Of a DNA stretch of 64,000 nt, positions 36,054 through 46,300 are shown piece after piece. The notes under the pieces are model-generated. The model was not told where the DNA came from, did not search any database, and saw only the letters and a program-made list of their open reading frames with translations. Where the stretch lies: contig NZ_BMOD01000014.1 of the NCBI RefSeq assembly GCF_014646895.1, positions 1-64,000 on the forward strand, read 5' to 3'. Source of the DNA: Deinococcus roseus (GTDB lineage Bacteria > Deinococcota > Deinococci > Deinococcales > Deinococcaceae). Made by a program: the position numbers and the translations under genes. Within the stretch, counting starts at the first letter, position 1, and every line of letters starts with the position of its first letter.

Positions 36054-36449
36054 TCATGATTGATCCCAGCAGTCGATGGTCAGCAGATGACTGGCCGGGC
36101 ACGTCCGGATCAAATCGGCGTTCATTTCGACTTTGCCTCTCCAGCCTGGGGGCAAGGCGTACTCCTCGCCCTCATCGATGCCGAACACCCACACCCCTTC
36201 CCTGGGAAGTGAGGTGGTTTCCCCCTGCAAGAGGGGCAGCACATCCCCGGCCAGGGCGAGGTAACGGTTCGGGTATCCCCCTCTGGAGAGTCTGGTGGCT
36301 TTCCCTGCATCGGTCAGTTCATCCAGCCAGCGGATCCCTTCCAATCCGGTTTCCCACTGGGCGAGGATGGCCGCTTTGCGCCCTTCCAGGTCGGTGAGGT
36401 CTCTTTCCTCCGGGGTCTGCATGGACACCACAATCCACCAGCCCATCAT
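36054..36449 (-). CDS. Hypothetical protein, 131 aa
   Basis: Start at ATG 36449, preceded by GAGGTG; the longer frame to 36593 has no better site. Soluble protein with MMGWWIVVSMQTPEERDLTD at the start, WETGLEGIRWLDELTDAGKA in the middle and a carboxylate-rich VWVFGIDEGEEYALPPGW near the end. No recognised motif. It is convergent with the exported-protein gene and isolated. Confidence 0.65.
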   Translation of the reverse strand: MMGWWIVVSMQTPEERDLTDLEGRKAAILAQWETGLEGIRWLDELTDAGKATRLSRGGYPNRYLALAGDVLPLLQGETTSLPREGVWVFGIDEGEEYALPPGWRGKVEMNADLIRTCPASHLLTIDCWDQS

Positions 36450-36775
36450 GGATGCACCTCGAAGGTCTGAGGGCTTGTACAGGGTGTGTCTTCTTTCTGC
36501 CTGATCTGTGTGCTTTCGTTGAGGGCAATCAGATGTGTTGTATTGTTCATATGCCTGGGCAGTTTTCAAGTCGGGGACGGCATCAAGCATCAAGCCACCG
36601 GTGCAAATCGATGTCCGGTCAGCCCAACCTCAACGTGCCTGGTCTCCAGAAGTCTGTGGTGCAAACCTCTGGTGCAACCATACCGCAGTTCACTGGGGAA
36701 CACGCCACCTCCAGTTCAGACAGGGCTGTCAGATCCTGTCGCGGGCACCGGTTACGCTGAAGTGAGTTTGAACCC
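36450..36775. other. Intergenic region with no gene seen
   Basis: 326 bp between divergent genes. Frames here look like noise; no strong promoter or hairpin stands out. Confidence 0.4.
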
Positions 36776-37207
36776 ATGCAGCACTCCGAACAGACCCATG
36801 CCCTCACCCGAGAAATCGTCCATTTCCTGAAACGCCACGGCAAACCCAGGGCCACCCAGGGACCGCACCCGAGGCGCAGTCAGGACACATACCTGCAGGA
36901 CATTGAAGACGCTTTGCAACAGGGCCTGCCAGAATTGAAATCCCGGGTGCTCTGGGCGGTGGGTCGCCTCGCCCGGAATCATGAGAACACCACCCTGAAG
37001 CTTCTGGTGCGTGCTTTCCTTCAGAGTTGCCAGCACGATGAAGCACTGTGGCTGAAGTTCCCCGTGAACCTGAACCACCTCCCAACAGACGTGCAGCTGT
37101 GCCTCAGGACCCATCTGGAGCAGCAGGAAGATCAGGTGTTTGCTTTGACTGAAGTCATTCACCTGGGCCTCTGCACCCTGGGGCACCCAAGCGAGGGGAA
37201 GCCCTGA
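36776..37207 (+). CDS. Hypothetical protein, 143 aa
   Basis: Begins MQHSEQTHALTREIVHFLKR, followed by a basic segment (HGKPRATQGPHPRRSQ) and then helices (VLWAVGRLARNHENTTLKLL, LVRAFLQSCQHDEALWLKF). The pattern is that of a small helical, possibly HEAT-like protein. A GTTTGAACCC sequence precedes ATG 36776 without a clear ribosome site. Family not recognised. Confidence 0.6.
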   Translation: MQHSEQTHALTREIVHFLKRHGKPRATQGPHPRRSQDTYLQDIEDALQQGLPELKSRVLWAVGRLARNHENTTLKLLVRAFLQSCQHDEALWLKFPVNLNHLPTDVQLCLRTHLEQQEDQVFALTEVIHLGLCTLGHPSEGKP

Positions 37208-37252
37208 TGGTTCACGTTGCCCCTTTCCGGTTACCCTGAAGTCAGGAGCCAC

Positions 37253-38266
37253 ATGAAAAAACGTTTGCTTTTCACCCTGATGACCCTCAGCCCTGCGTTG
37301 GCCCAGGGGTTTTACACCGAAATGTTCTACCCTACCACCGCCAGCATCGATGCCGCCTGCACTGAAGGCTACGCAGACGGCTCCCTCCCCATCGGGGAAA
37401 CCTCCGGCACCGTCCGGCATTACACCCAGTATGTTTTTGACCTGAAGAACCCGAATCCTGAGGGCTTCGACATTTACGACGTGATCCCCAGCTCCCTGCA
37501 AAACGGTCTGGGTGGCATCTACAACATCTGTTTCTCCTCCGGCAAGAAGCTGGACAACAAACCCAGCCTGGCGGCCCTGAGCAGCGCTCCGGCTTCGGTG
37601 CTGGTCTACATGTACGCAGAAGCTTCCAGTCCGACTGTGGCCAGAGATTACAACACGGTGTTGGTGCTGAAAGACGCTGCCGGAAAGGAAATCGCCCGGT
37701 ACCAGCCCACCCAAACCAAAGAAGGGGAAGATTTCGACGTCAGTTGCAGCAAAACCCCCTGCATCTGGAGTGGGGACAACATCTATTACTTCAACCCCAG
37801 CAAAATGCCTTCCCTGAAAGAGAACCTGCAGCGGACCAGCAAACTCACCGTGCTGATGTCCAGGGGGCGGGGCATCGAAAGTTTTGATGTGCTGGAAGGG
37901 GCCAACAAACTCACCGAGGACCACAAACCCACAGGTCCCCGGCCCTCAAACGTGCAAAGTGGCGTGCCCTACACCCTGCTTTCCGATCTGGTGGTCCTCA
38001 TGAACAAAGTGGACCCAGGGATGGAGTACATCACCATTTTTGACGATCAGGTCACGGTGCGTTTCAAAACCCACGATGAAACCCTGAAGTACAGCGAAAC
38101 CGCAGCCAGCGACTACATCCGTTACAAAGATCAGGCTTACCTGAGCCCCGAAGTGCTGGCCAGGTTCAATTGCAAGGTGCTGGGCTTTGAAGCAGGGCTG
38201 GTGAAGGTGTCCTGCCCGGAAATCAGCCGGGATCCCCTCACCCTTACCGGGCAGCAATGGGACTGA
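37253..38266 (+). CDS. Exported hypothetical protein, 337 aa
   Basis: ATG 37253 with AGGAG about 7 nt upstream. Signal peptide MKKRLLFTLMTLSPALAQG, cleaved after ALA. The mature domain has several Cys residues (IDAACTEGY, YNICFSSGK, DVSCSKTPC, RFNCKVLG, VKVSCPEIS) that may form disulfides, consistent with an extracytoplasmic location. First of four genes (37253-40069) in one direction with tiny gaps; the next start lies 20 bp on. Function unknown. Confidence 0.8.
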   Translation: MKKRLLFTLMTLSPALAQGFYTEMFYPTTASIDAACTEGYADGSLPIGETSGTVRHYTQYVFDLKNPNPEGFDIYDVIPSSLQNGLGGIYNICFSSGKKLDNKPSLAALSSAPASVLVYMYAEASSPTVARDYNTVLVLKDAAGKEIARYQPTQTKEGEDFDVSCSKTPCIWSGDNIYYFNPSKMPSLKENLQRTSKLTVLMSRGRGIESFDVLEGANKLTEDHKPTGPRPSNVQSGVPYTLLSDLVVLMNKVDPGMEYITIFDDQVTVRFKTHDETLKYSETAASDYIRYKDQAYLSPEVLARFNCKVLGFEAGLVKVSCPEISRDPLTLTGQQWD

Positions 38267-38286
38267 ATCAGGCTTACAATGCAGGC

Positions 38287-38784
38287 ATGCGACGTTTGTT
38301 TCTTGCACTGGCATTGACGCTTTTTCCTATTGCGCTGGCCCAGGAAGCTGAGCCCAAAACACAGCAGCAGGCCACCCCTGAGGTGAGTCTGGTGTTGAGG
38401 TCGGTGTCTCCAGATGAAGATTTCGGTCCCTCCCTGGCCCTGTCCCTCAGGCTGCATCCCCTGCCGGGCTTGCCGCTGGATTTCCAGCTGGGCCAGTGTG
38501 ACTTCCGGTACCGCCTGAAAAACCAGGATGGGGTGGAATTCCCCCTCAGGAAATACGGCAAGATCGGGGAGACCATGTGCATTTTGCAATTACTGCACGT
38601 GCACGCTGACGGCAAGGATCCAGCTGGAACCGAAGTGTTTCAGGTCTTTCAGCACACGGGCCATTTGCCGGAAGGCACCTACACCCTCACCGGGGCGTTT
38701 TACCGCACCAGCCTCCCGGATGGCAAGGTGCTGGGCGTGTACCCCCTGAGGCCTTTTTCGTTCTCGGTGCCGGTGAAGCCCTGA
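38287..38784 (+). CDS. Exported protein, possible BsuPI-like beta domain
   Basis: 165 aa from ATG 38287. Signal peptide MRRLFLALALTLFPIALAQE. The mature region has alternating strands (LGQCDFRYRLKNQDGVEFPL, HLPEGTYTLTGAFYRTSLPD) reminiscent of the intracellular proteinase inhibitor (BsuPI) domain, an immunoglobulin-like fold also found in secreted proteins. Two Cys flank the core. The assignment is tentative. It lies between another exported protein and the TerD-VWA gene. Confidence 0.62.
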   Translation: MRRLFLALALTLFPIALAQEAEPKTQQQATPEVSLVLRSVSPDEDFGPSLALSLRLHPLPGLPLDFQLGQCDFRYRLKNQDGVEFPLRKYGKIGETMCILQLLHVHADGKDPAGTEVFQVFQHTGHLPEGTYTLTGAFYRTSLPDGKVLGVYPLRPFSFSVPVKP

Positions 38785-38794
38785 GGTTTAGTGC

Positions 38795-40069
38795 ATGTTG
38801 AGGTTCAGCAAAGGCCAGAAAAGCCCCCTGATCGCTGTGACCCCCTTGCCGGAGTTCACGGTTGCGGTGCGCTTCAAGAACCCCCAGAACCTGACCCTGG
38901 ACGCCACCCTCTTCGGGGTGGATGCTCAGGACCAGCTCTCCGATGACCGTTTTTTCTGCTTCTTCAACCAGCCAGAAAGCCCTCGGGGGGCCCTGAGGTT
39001 GCTTCCGGGGCAACCGGGGGAACTGCAGCGCTTCCAGGTGAACCTGTCCCTTTTGCCTGAGTCGGTGCGAAAACTGGTGTTCACGGTGAGCATTGACGGG
39101 AACGGAACCATGCGTGATTTTCCAGAAGGGCAGATCACCCTCTTGGCTGGGGGCCAGGAGGTGATGGCCTTCCAGGTCACCGGAACAGAATTCCTCAAGG
39201 AGAAAGCCCTGATCTTCCTGGAAGTCTACTTCAAGGACCAGTGGCGCATCGGGGCGGTGGGTCAGGGGTTCTCTGGGGGCCTCTCCCAGCTGCTCCGGCA
39301 TTACGGCGGGGTGGAGAAAACCCCCACTGCACCAAAACCCCCGAAACTCAGCAAAAGTCTGGACCTGGAGAAGCGGGTGCAGGCCCACCCGTCCGGTCAG
39401 AAGTTGATCAACCTGGTGAAGACCGTCAATTTGACGCTGGAAAAACAGGGGGTGGCGGACGAGAAAGCGGCGGTGGTGCTGGTGATGGATGCGACCGGCA
39501 GCATGAAGAACGCCTACCGCAGTGGCACCGTGCAGCAGGTGGTGGACCGCATTGCGGTGCTGGCCATGCGGCTCGACGATGACGGGAAACTGGAAAGCTG
39601 GTTTTATGCCAGTGAGCACCACCACACCGAGGACGTGACCCTGCAGAACCTGGACGGGTACGTGGCCAGGACGGTGCTGACGGAATCCGGACGGTTTCTG
39701 CTGGGGCTGGGCGGGGCGAACAATGAACCCCCGGTGATGCGGGCGTTGCTGGAACGGCACAAGAACAGCAAGGATCCGGTTTTGATTTTGTTCATTTCGG
39801 ATGGTGGGGTCAGCCAGACGGGGGCCATCAAACAGGTGATCACCGAGGCGGCACACTTCCCGATCTTCTGGCAGTTCATTGGTCTGGGCGGCAGGAATTA
39901 CGGGGTTCTGGAGAAACTGGACGCCCTGGAGGGCCGGGTGGTGGACAACGCGAATTTCTTTGCGGTGGATGACCTTGCGGAGATCAGCGATGCGGAACTG
40001 TACCGCCGCATGCTGGCGGAATTCCCCCTGTGGCTGAAAGCCGCCAGGGAGAAACGCATTTTGCGCTGA
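38795..40069 (+). CDS. TerD-like plus von Willebrand A fusion (TerF-like)
   Basis: 424 aa from ATG 38795, ten bases after the previous stop. N-terminal TerD-like domain (about 1-185; VNLSLLPESVRKLVFTVSID and FLEVYFKDQWRIGAVGQGF are typical) and C-terminal VWA domain (about 215-420) with an intact MIDAS start DATGS at 232-236 and LFISDGGVSQTGA later. TerD proteins bind Ca2+; TerF-like fusions belong to tellurite-resistance/stress gene sets. No other ter genes are in view. No signal peptide, so it is cytosolic, unlike its exported neighbours. Confidence 0.87.
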   Translation: MLRFSKGQKSPLIAVTPLPEFTVAVRFKNPQNLTLDATLFGVDAQDQLSDDRFFCFFNQPESPRGALRLLPGQPGELQRFQVNLSLLPESVRKLVFTVSIDGNGTMRDFPEGQITLLAGGQEVMAFQVTGTEFLKEKALIFLEVYFKDQWRIGAVGQGFSGGLSQLLRHYGGVEKTPTAPKPPKLSKSLDLEKRVQAHPSGQKLINLVKTVNLTLEKQGVADEKAAVVLVMDATGSMKNAYRSGTVQQVVDRIAVLAMRLDDDGKLESWFYASEHHHTEDVTLQNLDGYVARTVLTESGRFLLGLGGANNEPPVMRALLERHKNSKDPVLILFISDGGVSQTGAIKQVITEAAHFPIFWQFIGLGGRNYGVLEKLDALEGRVVDNANFFAVDDLAEISDAELYRRMLAEFPLWLKAAREKRILR

Positions 40070-40156
40070 ACCCCAGAAAAACATGATGCTCCCTCCATTT
40101 GATGGTGCTCCGGAATTTGTCCAGCCCTGATGATGGTGGGGTGTTACCATCGTTCC

Positions 40157-40642
40157 ATGAAAATCAATGTTGCTTCATTTTTATTTCTGGGTGTTTTGCT
40201 GTCGGGCTGCAATGCCCAGGGGGTTCCCCCCATACCCCCCCTCAGTTACGCCGAGGCCCTGAAGGCAGGGTTGAGCTTCACCCAGTACGCGGTGACCACC
40301 CGGGTGATCCTCCGCAACGAAGGGGGCTGTGAGCAGTTCTCGGCAGGCTGGCAGGATGAAAAAGGCATCCAGAACCTGCTCTTCGTGGGGGATCCTTCGT
40401 CCCAGAAGTGGGCCGCAAAGGGGATGTATGCGCAGGACACGGTGAGCATGGCCCTGTTCTGGGACCGGCAAGTGAAATTCATTTTTGCCTGCCAGAACCG
40501 TGGGCAAATCGCGCATTTCAGCAGCACCTGGGGCACCCTGGACCGGAATGCCATCCAGCAGAAAGGGCAAAACCTGGTGCTCACCAGCGCCTTTGAACAA
40601 GGAAAGCCTGCCTTCCGCTGGAATTACGCCCTGAAGCCCTGA
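40157..40642 (+). CDS. Lipoprotein of unknown function
   Basis: 161 aa from ATG 40157. Lipoprotein signal MKINVASFLFLGVLLSGCNA, with the lipobox LLSGC giving Cys18 as the lipidated residue. The mature region contains EGGCEQFSAGW and FACQNRG with two further Cys. Likely anchored on the outer face of a membrane. Starts 87 bp after the TerD-VWA gene. Confidence 0.8.
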   Translation: MKINVASFLFLGVLLSGCNAQGVPPIPPLSYAEALKAGLSFTQYAVTTRVILRNEGGCEQFSAGWQDEKGIQNLLFVGDPSSQKWAAKGMYAQDTVSMALFWDRQVKFIFACQNRGQIAHFSSTWGTLDRNAIQQKGQNLVLTSAFEQGKPAFRWNYALKP

Positions 40643-40876
40643 TTTCGTCTGGGACAGCATTCACAGGCAAAACGAACAGGAGCTTGACAGGGGTTGTAAG
40701 CTGAAAGAAAGCAAAGAGAAATTTTTGACTGCGCAGGCTTTTGGCCTGCGCTATTCTTTGCACATCCCTGCAGGACGTGTTTGGTTCTGCTCCACCCCAG
40801 GAATTCTCGTTTGGACTTCACCTTTGCGGGCTGCCTCACAGCCTGCCGGGGAGGTGTTGTCATGAAAGGAAACCCC

Positions 40877-41119
40877 ATGGACACCCAAAACTTGTTGTGG
40901 CCCGCCCTGTTCCTCGTTGCCTTCTACCTGTTCACCCAGCAGGTGCTGAATTTCACCCTGAGGGTGCTCAAAATGGCCGGTGAGCATGGTCCGAAAAGCT
41001 TCCAGTACGCCCTGGGTCAGCTGATGCAGCTGCTCCGGACGGTGGTGCAGCACCTGCTGCCTTCATTTTTGCGTTCAGCGCTCTCATCCCAGCAGGATCC
41101 GCCTGACCCTTCAGTGTGA
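40877..41119 (+). CDS. Small membrane protein, paralog of the gene at 42871
   Basis: 80 aa from ATG 40877, with AAGGAAA upstream. One N-terminal membrane helix (LLWPALFLVAFYLFTQQ), then a conserved amphipathic part (RVLKMAGEHGPKSFQYALGQ, MQLLRTVVQHLLPSFL). It matches the 80-aa protein at 42871 almost throughout, including the ATGAAAGGA leader. The function is unknown; the Lys/His-rich segment after the helix should face the cytoplasm. Confidence 0.75.
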   Translation: MDTQNLLWPALFLVAFYLFTQQVLNFTLRVLKMAGEHGPKSFQYALGQLMQLLRTVVQHLLPSFLRSALSSQQDPPDPSV

Positions 41120-41266
41120 GCCTCTGAGGCCTGCCAAAGGTGACAGAGGAGTGCATTGCTGCATTCCTCTGTCAGAGTGGGTTTCCATTGGTTTCAGTGG
41201 CCAGCTTGCACCTGCCTGCCATGACACATTCTTTTTCCGTCAGAGCTGCATCAGGCAAATCAAACG

Positions 41267-42670
41267 TCAGTCGTCCTCTTCCAGGATTTCTTCAGGGTCC
41301 ACGGGGCGGGGTTTGGGGGGGTTGTTCTGCAAGGCCAGTTGGTGTTCCTGTTCGCTCAGCCAGCCGAATTCCCCGGGGTACCAGTTGCCCCAGGTGTCGG
41401 GGTAGGCTTGCCTGGGGTAGGGGTAGTGCCGTTCAAACGCGGGTCCTTTGGAGGTCACCCCGCGCAATTCCAGCACGGCAGGTTCGCCTTGCAGGGTGAG
41501 GGCACGGTAGATTTTGGGTTCCTGGTTGCCGGGCAACGCGACATCCCAGCGGTCCTGGAACACCATCAGCCATTCATTTTTGGTGGGGTCCTGGAAGTAC
41601 AGTTTGCGGTGGCGGGTTTCCCAGGCCTGGTGGGGCAGTTCGTTGTTGACGGCCCGGATGGCAAAGGCGGTGCTGGGGTCCTCTTTCCGGATGCTGTGGC
41701 TGGAGAGGTAAGACAGCAGCCCCTGGTATTGCACTTTCACGTCGCGTCTTGCGGCAACAAAATCACTCTCTGTGCCGTCTTCCAGCAGGTCCTGGAAGGT
41801 GCTGGGGGTGCCGAGGCCCGTCAGGTCGGTGGAGTGAAGGTGGCCGTGCAGGTAGTGGTCCAGGGTGTCTTTGCTGATCTCAAAGGAGGTGATGGATCCG
41901 GGGTTCAGGCGTTTGGCCTGGTCTCTGAGTTCGTGATGGAAGGCCAGGACTTGCTGCAGGATGCGGGTGAGTTCCAGTTGGTGGCGGTCGCCTTTGGTGC
42001 GCAGGGTGTAAGGGCCGTACACGCGGTGGTGGGTGAGGCCCGTGTCGTTTGGCACAGTGAAGTTCTTGAATTTCACCATCACCAGCACTGCATGCTGGTT
42101 GCGCACGCGGGGTTCAGCTGCGTGGAAGAACACCAGGGAGGGGTTGCGTTCTTCCAGCAGGTTGATCACCAGGTCTTCGATCAGGTCGTGCAGGCTGTCT
42201 CCAGCGGGTGAGGGTGGGTTGTAACCGCCACTGCCGGTGAGCAGCCAGGTTTTGTGGACGTGGTAGGCGGTGCTGATGTGCTCAATCAGGCGGGTGGTGA
42301 TGCGTTCCAGGGAGCGTTCTGGGTTGACCACGTCAGCGAAGGTCTGGTAGCCGAATGGGGCGAGGGCTTCGGGAATGTCGGTGATGACCATCTCATGGCC
42401 ACGCAGCACTTCGCTGATGCGGTCTGGGATTTTGCGGGCGGAGCTGAGGGGATCTCGGGGGTCCATGCCGATTTCCTGGTGGAGTTCTTTGATGAGCAGC
42501 TGGGTGATTTCGAGGCTGACGTTGGTGCCTCTGGAGTCCACCAGGTAATCGAAGGCTTCTTTGATGTTTTGGGGAGGGCGGACGCTGTAGGCTCCGCTGG
42601 AGGTGGTTTTGTTGCGCAGGAATTCCAGGATTTTCAGTTTGTGTTCGTTGAGTTGTTCACGCAGTCCCAT
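41267..42670 (-). CDS. Hypothetical protein, 467 aa
   Basis: ATG 42670 sits behind AAGGAGAATT, an excellent site, and a TTGACG-17-TATGTT promoter lies just upstream. The N-terminal part is helical (QLNEHKLKILEFLRN), the middle has mixed strands (PSLVFFHAAEPRVRNQHAVL, VMVKFKNFTVPNDTGLTHHR), and the C-terminus is acidic (EEILEEDD). No recognised family. It is inserted in reverse orientation between two paralogous membrane-protein genes, as a cargo gene would be. Confidence 0.78.
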   Translation of the reverse strand: MGLREQLNEHKLKILEFLRNKTTSSGAYSVRPPQNIKEAFDYLVDSRGTNVSLEITQLLIKELHQEIGMDPRDPLSSARKIPDRISEVLRGHEMVITDIPEALAPFGYQTFADVVNPERSLERITTRLIEHISTAYHVHKTWLLTGSGGYNPPSPAGDSLHDLIEDLVINLLEERNPSLVFFHAAEPRVRNQHAVLVMVKFKNFTVPNDTGLTHHRVYGPYTLRTKGDRHQLELTRILQQVLAFHHELRDQAKRLNPGSITSFEISKDTLDHYLHGHLHSTDLTGLGTPSTFQDLLEDGTESDFVAARRDVKVQYQGLLSYLSSHSIRKEDPSTAFAIRAVNNELPHQAWETRHRKLYFQDPTKNEWLMVFQDRWDVALPGNQEPKIYRALTLQGEPAVLELRGVTSKGPAFERHYPYPRQAYPDTWGNWYPGEFGWLSEQEHQLALQNNPPKPRPVDPEEILEEDD

Positions 42671-42695
42671 AATTCTCCTTATTTGCTGTGTCTCA

Positions 42696-42724
42696 AACAT
42701 AGCATGTATTCTTTTTTCCGTCAA
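42696..42724 (-). promoter_or_regulatory. Promoter of the 467-aa gene
   Basis: On the minus strand TTGACG (42724-42719), 17-bp spacer, TATGTT (42701-42696). The start codon follows 26 nt after the -10, leaving room for the AAGGAG site. Confidence 0.65.
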
Positions 42725-42870
42725 AGCATCTTTGAACTCAGTATAGGTATTATTTTAGAGGAAAATTGATGAATCTTGATCAGATTTTGGCTATGATGCT
42801 TCTGGGCACCACCAACCCTCAGGGCCACAGGTGGTTCTCACAAACATGCCCATATGAAAGGATCCCTCTG

Positions 42871-43113
42871 ATGGAAACCCAACACCTGCTGTGGATTGTG
42901 TTCTCCCTGGCTGGCATCACCCTGATCACCTGGCAGTGGACGAATTTTGTCCTACAGGTGCTGAAACTGGCAGGAAAACACGGCCCAAAAAGCTTCCAGC
43001 GTGCCCTGGAGTTGCTGGTCCATCTGCTGCACGCGGTGGTGAGTAGACTGCTCCCCTCCTGGCTGCCTCGAACACCACCCTCCCCTCAGAACGCCTCTGA
43101 AGATCATGGGTGA
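42871..43113 (+). CDS. Small membrane protein, paralog of the gene at 40877
   Basis: 80 aa from ATG 42871; AAAGGA upstream. Hydrophobic helix LLWIVFSLAGITLITWQW, then VLKLAGKHGPKSFQRALELL and VSRLLPSWLP, matching the paralog nearly residue for residue. The charged segment GKHGPKSFQ is the most conserved part and likely the functional one. The pair flanks the 467-aa gene, which suggests duplication or insertion. Confidence 0.74.
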   Translation: METQHLLWIVFSLAGITLITWQWTNFVLQVLKLAGKHGPKSFQRALELLVHLLHAVVSRLLPSWLPRTPPSPQNASEDHG

Positions 43114-43365
43114 GGTGAGACCTCGCCTGGACACGAAGATCCACTGACCGGTGATGCGTGACGCCTTGGCATGCCCAAAAATCAAAGTTGCAGATCGAAA
43201 TCCAGACAGTTTTGCTGATCCACAAACGATGGCAAAGGTTCTTCTTTTGCCTGCGGAGTATTGACTGTTTTGGGGGATTCAGTGGTCCGTCTTTCCCTGG
43301 CAGTTTCGTTCCCCATGCATTTTGTCTCAAACAGAATGCCAGCAGGGTTGTAAAATGAGAACAGC

Positions 43366-46300
43366 ATGCCAGCAGCCCTTTACGCCACAGCCACCGACCT
43401 GAACCACTACGCCGAGCACCCTGACGCTGCCCATGAGCTTCCCCGCATCATCCGGCGTTTGATTCACGCCAGTGAACCCCACTTGACGAAACTGCATTTC
43501 CCTGCCGGAAAAGGCACCAGCACAGGCGGCTGGGATGGCGAGGTGGAAGGGGCCACTGGAAATGACAAAGTGCCTGCAGGTCGCTCTGTGTGGGAACTCA
43601 GCACCGATAAAGATCCAGGAGACAAAGCACAGAGGGATTATGTCAAGCGGTCCTTTGAGGAGGATCATCCAGACCGCGACCACCTGACTTTTGTGCACGT
43701 GAACCTGCGCAGCTGGAACCGCAGAAAAACCTGGGTGGAAAAGAAGAAAGAAGAAAAAAATCCAGATTATCCCTGGAAAGACCTTGAAGCCTACGATGCA
43801 GATGACCTTCAGGACTGGCTGGAGCGGCACCCTGCCCTGCATGTCTGGGTCTCTCACCTGATCGGCCTCCGGCCCCCTCACGTGGAGGACCTGGAGGGCC
43901 TGTGGAACAAGTGGGCCAAAAGCACCCGGCCTGCCTTCACTCCGGAACTGCTGCTGGCAGGTCGGGAACAGCAAGCCCAGCGGGTCCTGCAGTGGCTGCA
44001 AGGAGATGCAGGGGTGCTGGCCGTGAAGGCAGAAACACGTGAAGAAGCCACCATGTTTCTGGCCGCCGTGCTGCTTCGAGAAGGTGATAAGGCAGACCCT
44101 GATCTGGCCCGTGCCCTTCAGGTTTCAGACACGCAAGTGTGGAATCAGGTGCAACGCACCCCGAATTCCCCCATGGTTCTGATTCCAGAGTTTGAGGACC
44201 GGAGGCACGTCCATCAGGCCACAGAGAACGGCCACCATGTGTTCCTGCCGCTCGGAAGATCCGGTGAGGCCACCTCGGACACCGTGGTTCTTCCTGTGCT
44301 GAATCAGCAATTGGCTGAAAAGGCCCTGGAGCAATTGGGCATTCCTGGGTATGAAGCCACCCACCTCTTGACGCACTCCCGGGGCAGGGTTCCTGTGTTG
44401 CACCGCATGCTGGTGACTGACCGTTCAAGTCTGGCCCGACCCGTGTGGTCTGATGCTGCAGCTGCCGATTTGATTCCACTGATGCTGGTGGGCAGCTGGG
44501 ATGAAGACCACGAGGCAGACACCCAGGTCATCACCAAGCTGGCCCGCAAAGACGCTGAATCTTTGCAAGAACGACTCGTCCACTGGCTGAATGTGGACGA
44601 TGCCCCCATTCTCAAGGCGGACTCCGTCTGGCAACTGGTGTCGCTGGAAGACGCCTGGGCATTGCTGTGTCGGCATGTCACGCAGTCCCAACTCACAACC
44701 TTTCACCATGCGCTGCTGGACGTGCTGGGGGAACAGGATCCCAAGTATGACCTCACACCAGATGATCGACCTCTCGCTGCCGTGCTGGAACGCCAATTGA
44801 CCCACTCGGATCGGCTGCGCACGGGCATGGCAGAAGCCCTCGCGGTGATGGGGGCTTGGGACTGGAGTGGGCACTCCCGCAAAGATGGTGGGGACCTTGT
44901 GGAGCAGAGTGTGCGCACCCTGCTGAAGGACGCGGACTGGAAACGCTGGGCTTCTCTGAGCGATGTCCTGTCAGAACTGGCCGAAGCTGCCCCAGATGCC
45001 TTCCTGGATGCTGCGCAAAAACACACTTCGGCATTGCTGGAAACCTTTCAGCCGGATGCATGGGGCAACAGCCCTCATGTGGCCATGATGTTCACCCTGG
45101 AGATGCTGGCCTGGAGCCCCACGCACCTGGCGCAGGTCACTCGCATCCTCTCTGATTTAACGGTCATCAACCCAGAGGCCACAAGGTCCACCGGGAAAAG
45201 CCCTCGTGAAACGCTCTCTGTGGTGTTCAATCCTGGTTGTGCCCAAACCACTGCTTCTGCGAAAGAGCGACTGAAGGTGATGGCTGGGCTGCACCAGCAA
45301 GAAAAATACCGCAGAACAGCCCAGAAGCTTTACCTGCGGCAACTTCCCACCTTGAATGGGTCTCTGGTCTTTGGGACCCACAAACCCACCTGGCGGCACT
45401 GGCTTCACGGCTTTGAACACACTGAAGGTCCTGAAGAGTACATGTTGCTGTTCAACACCAGCCTGGACGTCCTCTTGAAAGACGCCAACAGGGAACCCAG
45501 CGCATTCCTCTGGAAGTCCCTTTTGCAAAAAGTGCGTGCCCTTCGGGGAGAGCCACAATCCAGGGTCCTGCAGGCCCTGCAAAAACTGAATCCACAACAG
45601 CTGTCCTCACAGGATCTGGCAGTGGTGTGGGGTGAAGTCAGAAGTCTGCTGCATCAGGCGGCTTCATTTCACGACGACCCATGGCTGAACACCGCAGAAC
45701 CCCAGACCATCCTCAGTGAGCGCCTGCATGCATTGGTTCCTCCTGTGCTGAAGGACCGGCACCTGTGGTTGTTCCAAAAATGTCCTCAGATTGCCGGAAT
45801 GCCAGAATCCCCCTACAGGCCTTATCTGGAGGCTTTGCATCGGTTGCAAATCCAGGCCATAGAGGAGATCTTCACGCAGGACGGACTGAAAGGCCTCCTT
45901 GACTTTGCCCTTCACCTGGAGCCGTACCACGCCAACAGGCTGGGCATTCAGGCGGTTCATGTGCCAGGTGTGGTCACTCAGGAAGACGTGCTGCTGGAAA
46001 CCACCCTGGGAAGCGACCAGCAGGTCTGGGTGGAGTTCGCGCAGGGGTTCATCACCCACAGGTTCGCGGTGCAAGGCTGGCCCTGGGCCGACCCCATGCT
46101 GGAAGGGCTGATTCCGGTTTTGCCTGTGGAAGCCTTGCTGAATTTCTTTTTGCCCCTGACCCGGGATGCCAGCACCTGGCAACGCCTGCAGGCGATCGGT
46201 CCTGAACTGGAGAAAAGGTACTGGGAGACCCTTCCTGACCTGCTGGTGAACCGGGTGGAAGACATGGAGCATGCAGTGAAATGCCTGCTGGAGCAGAACC

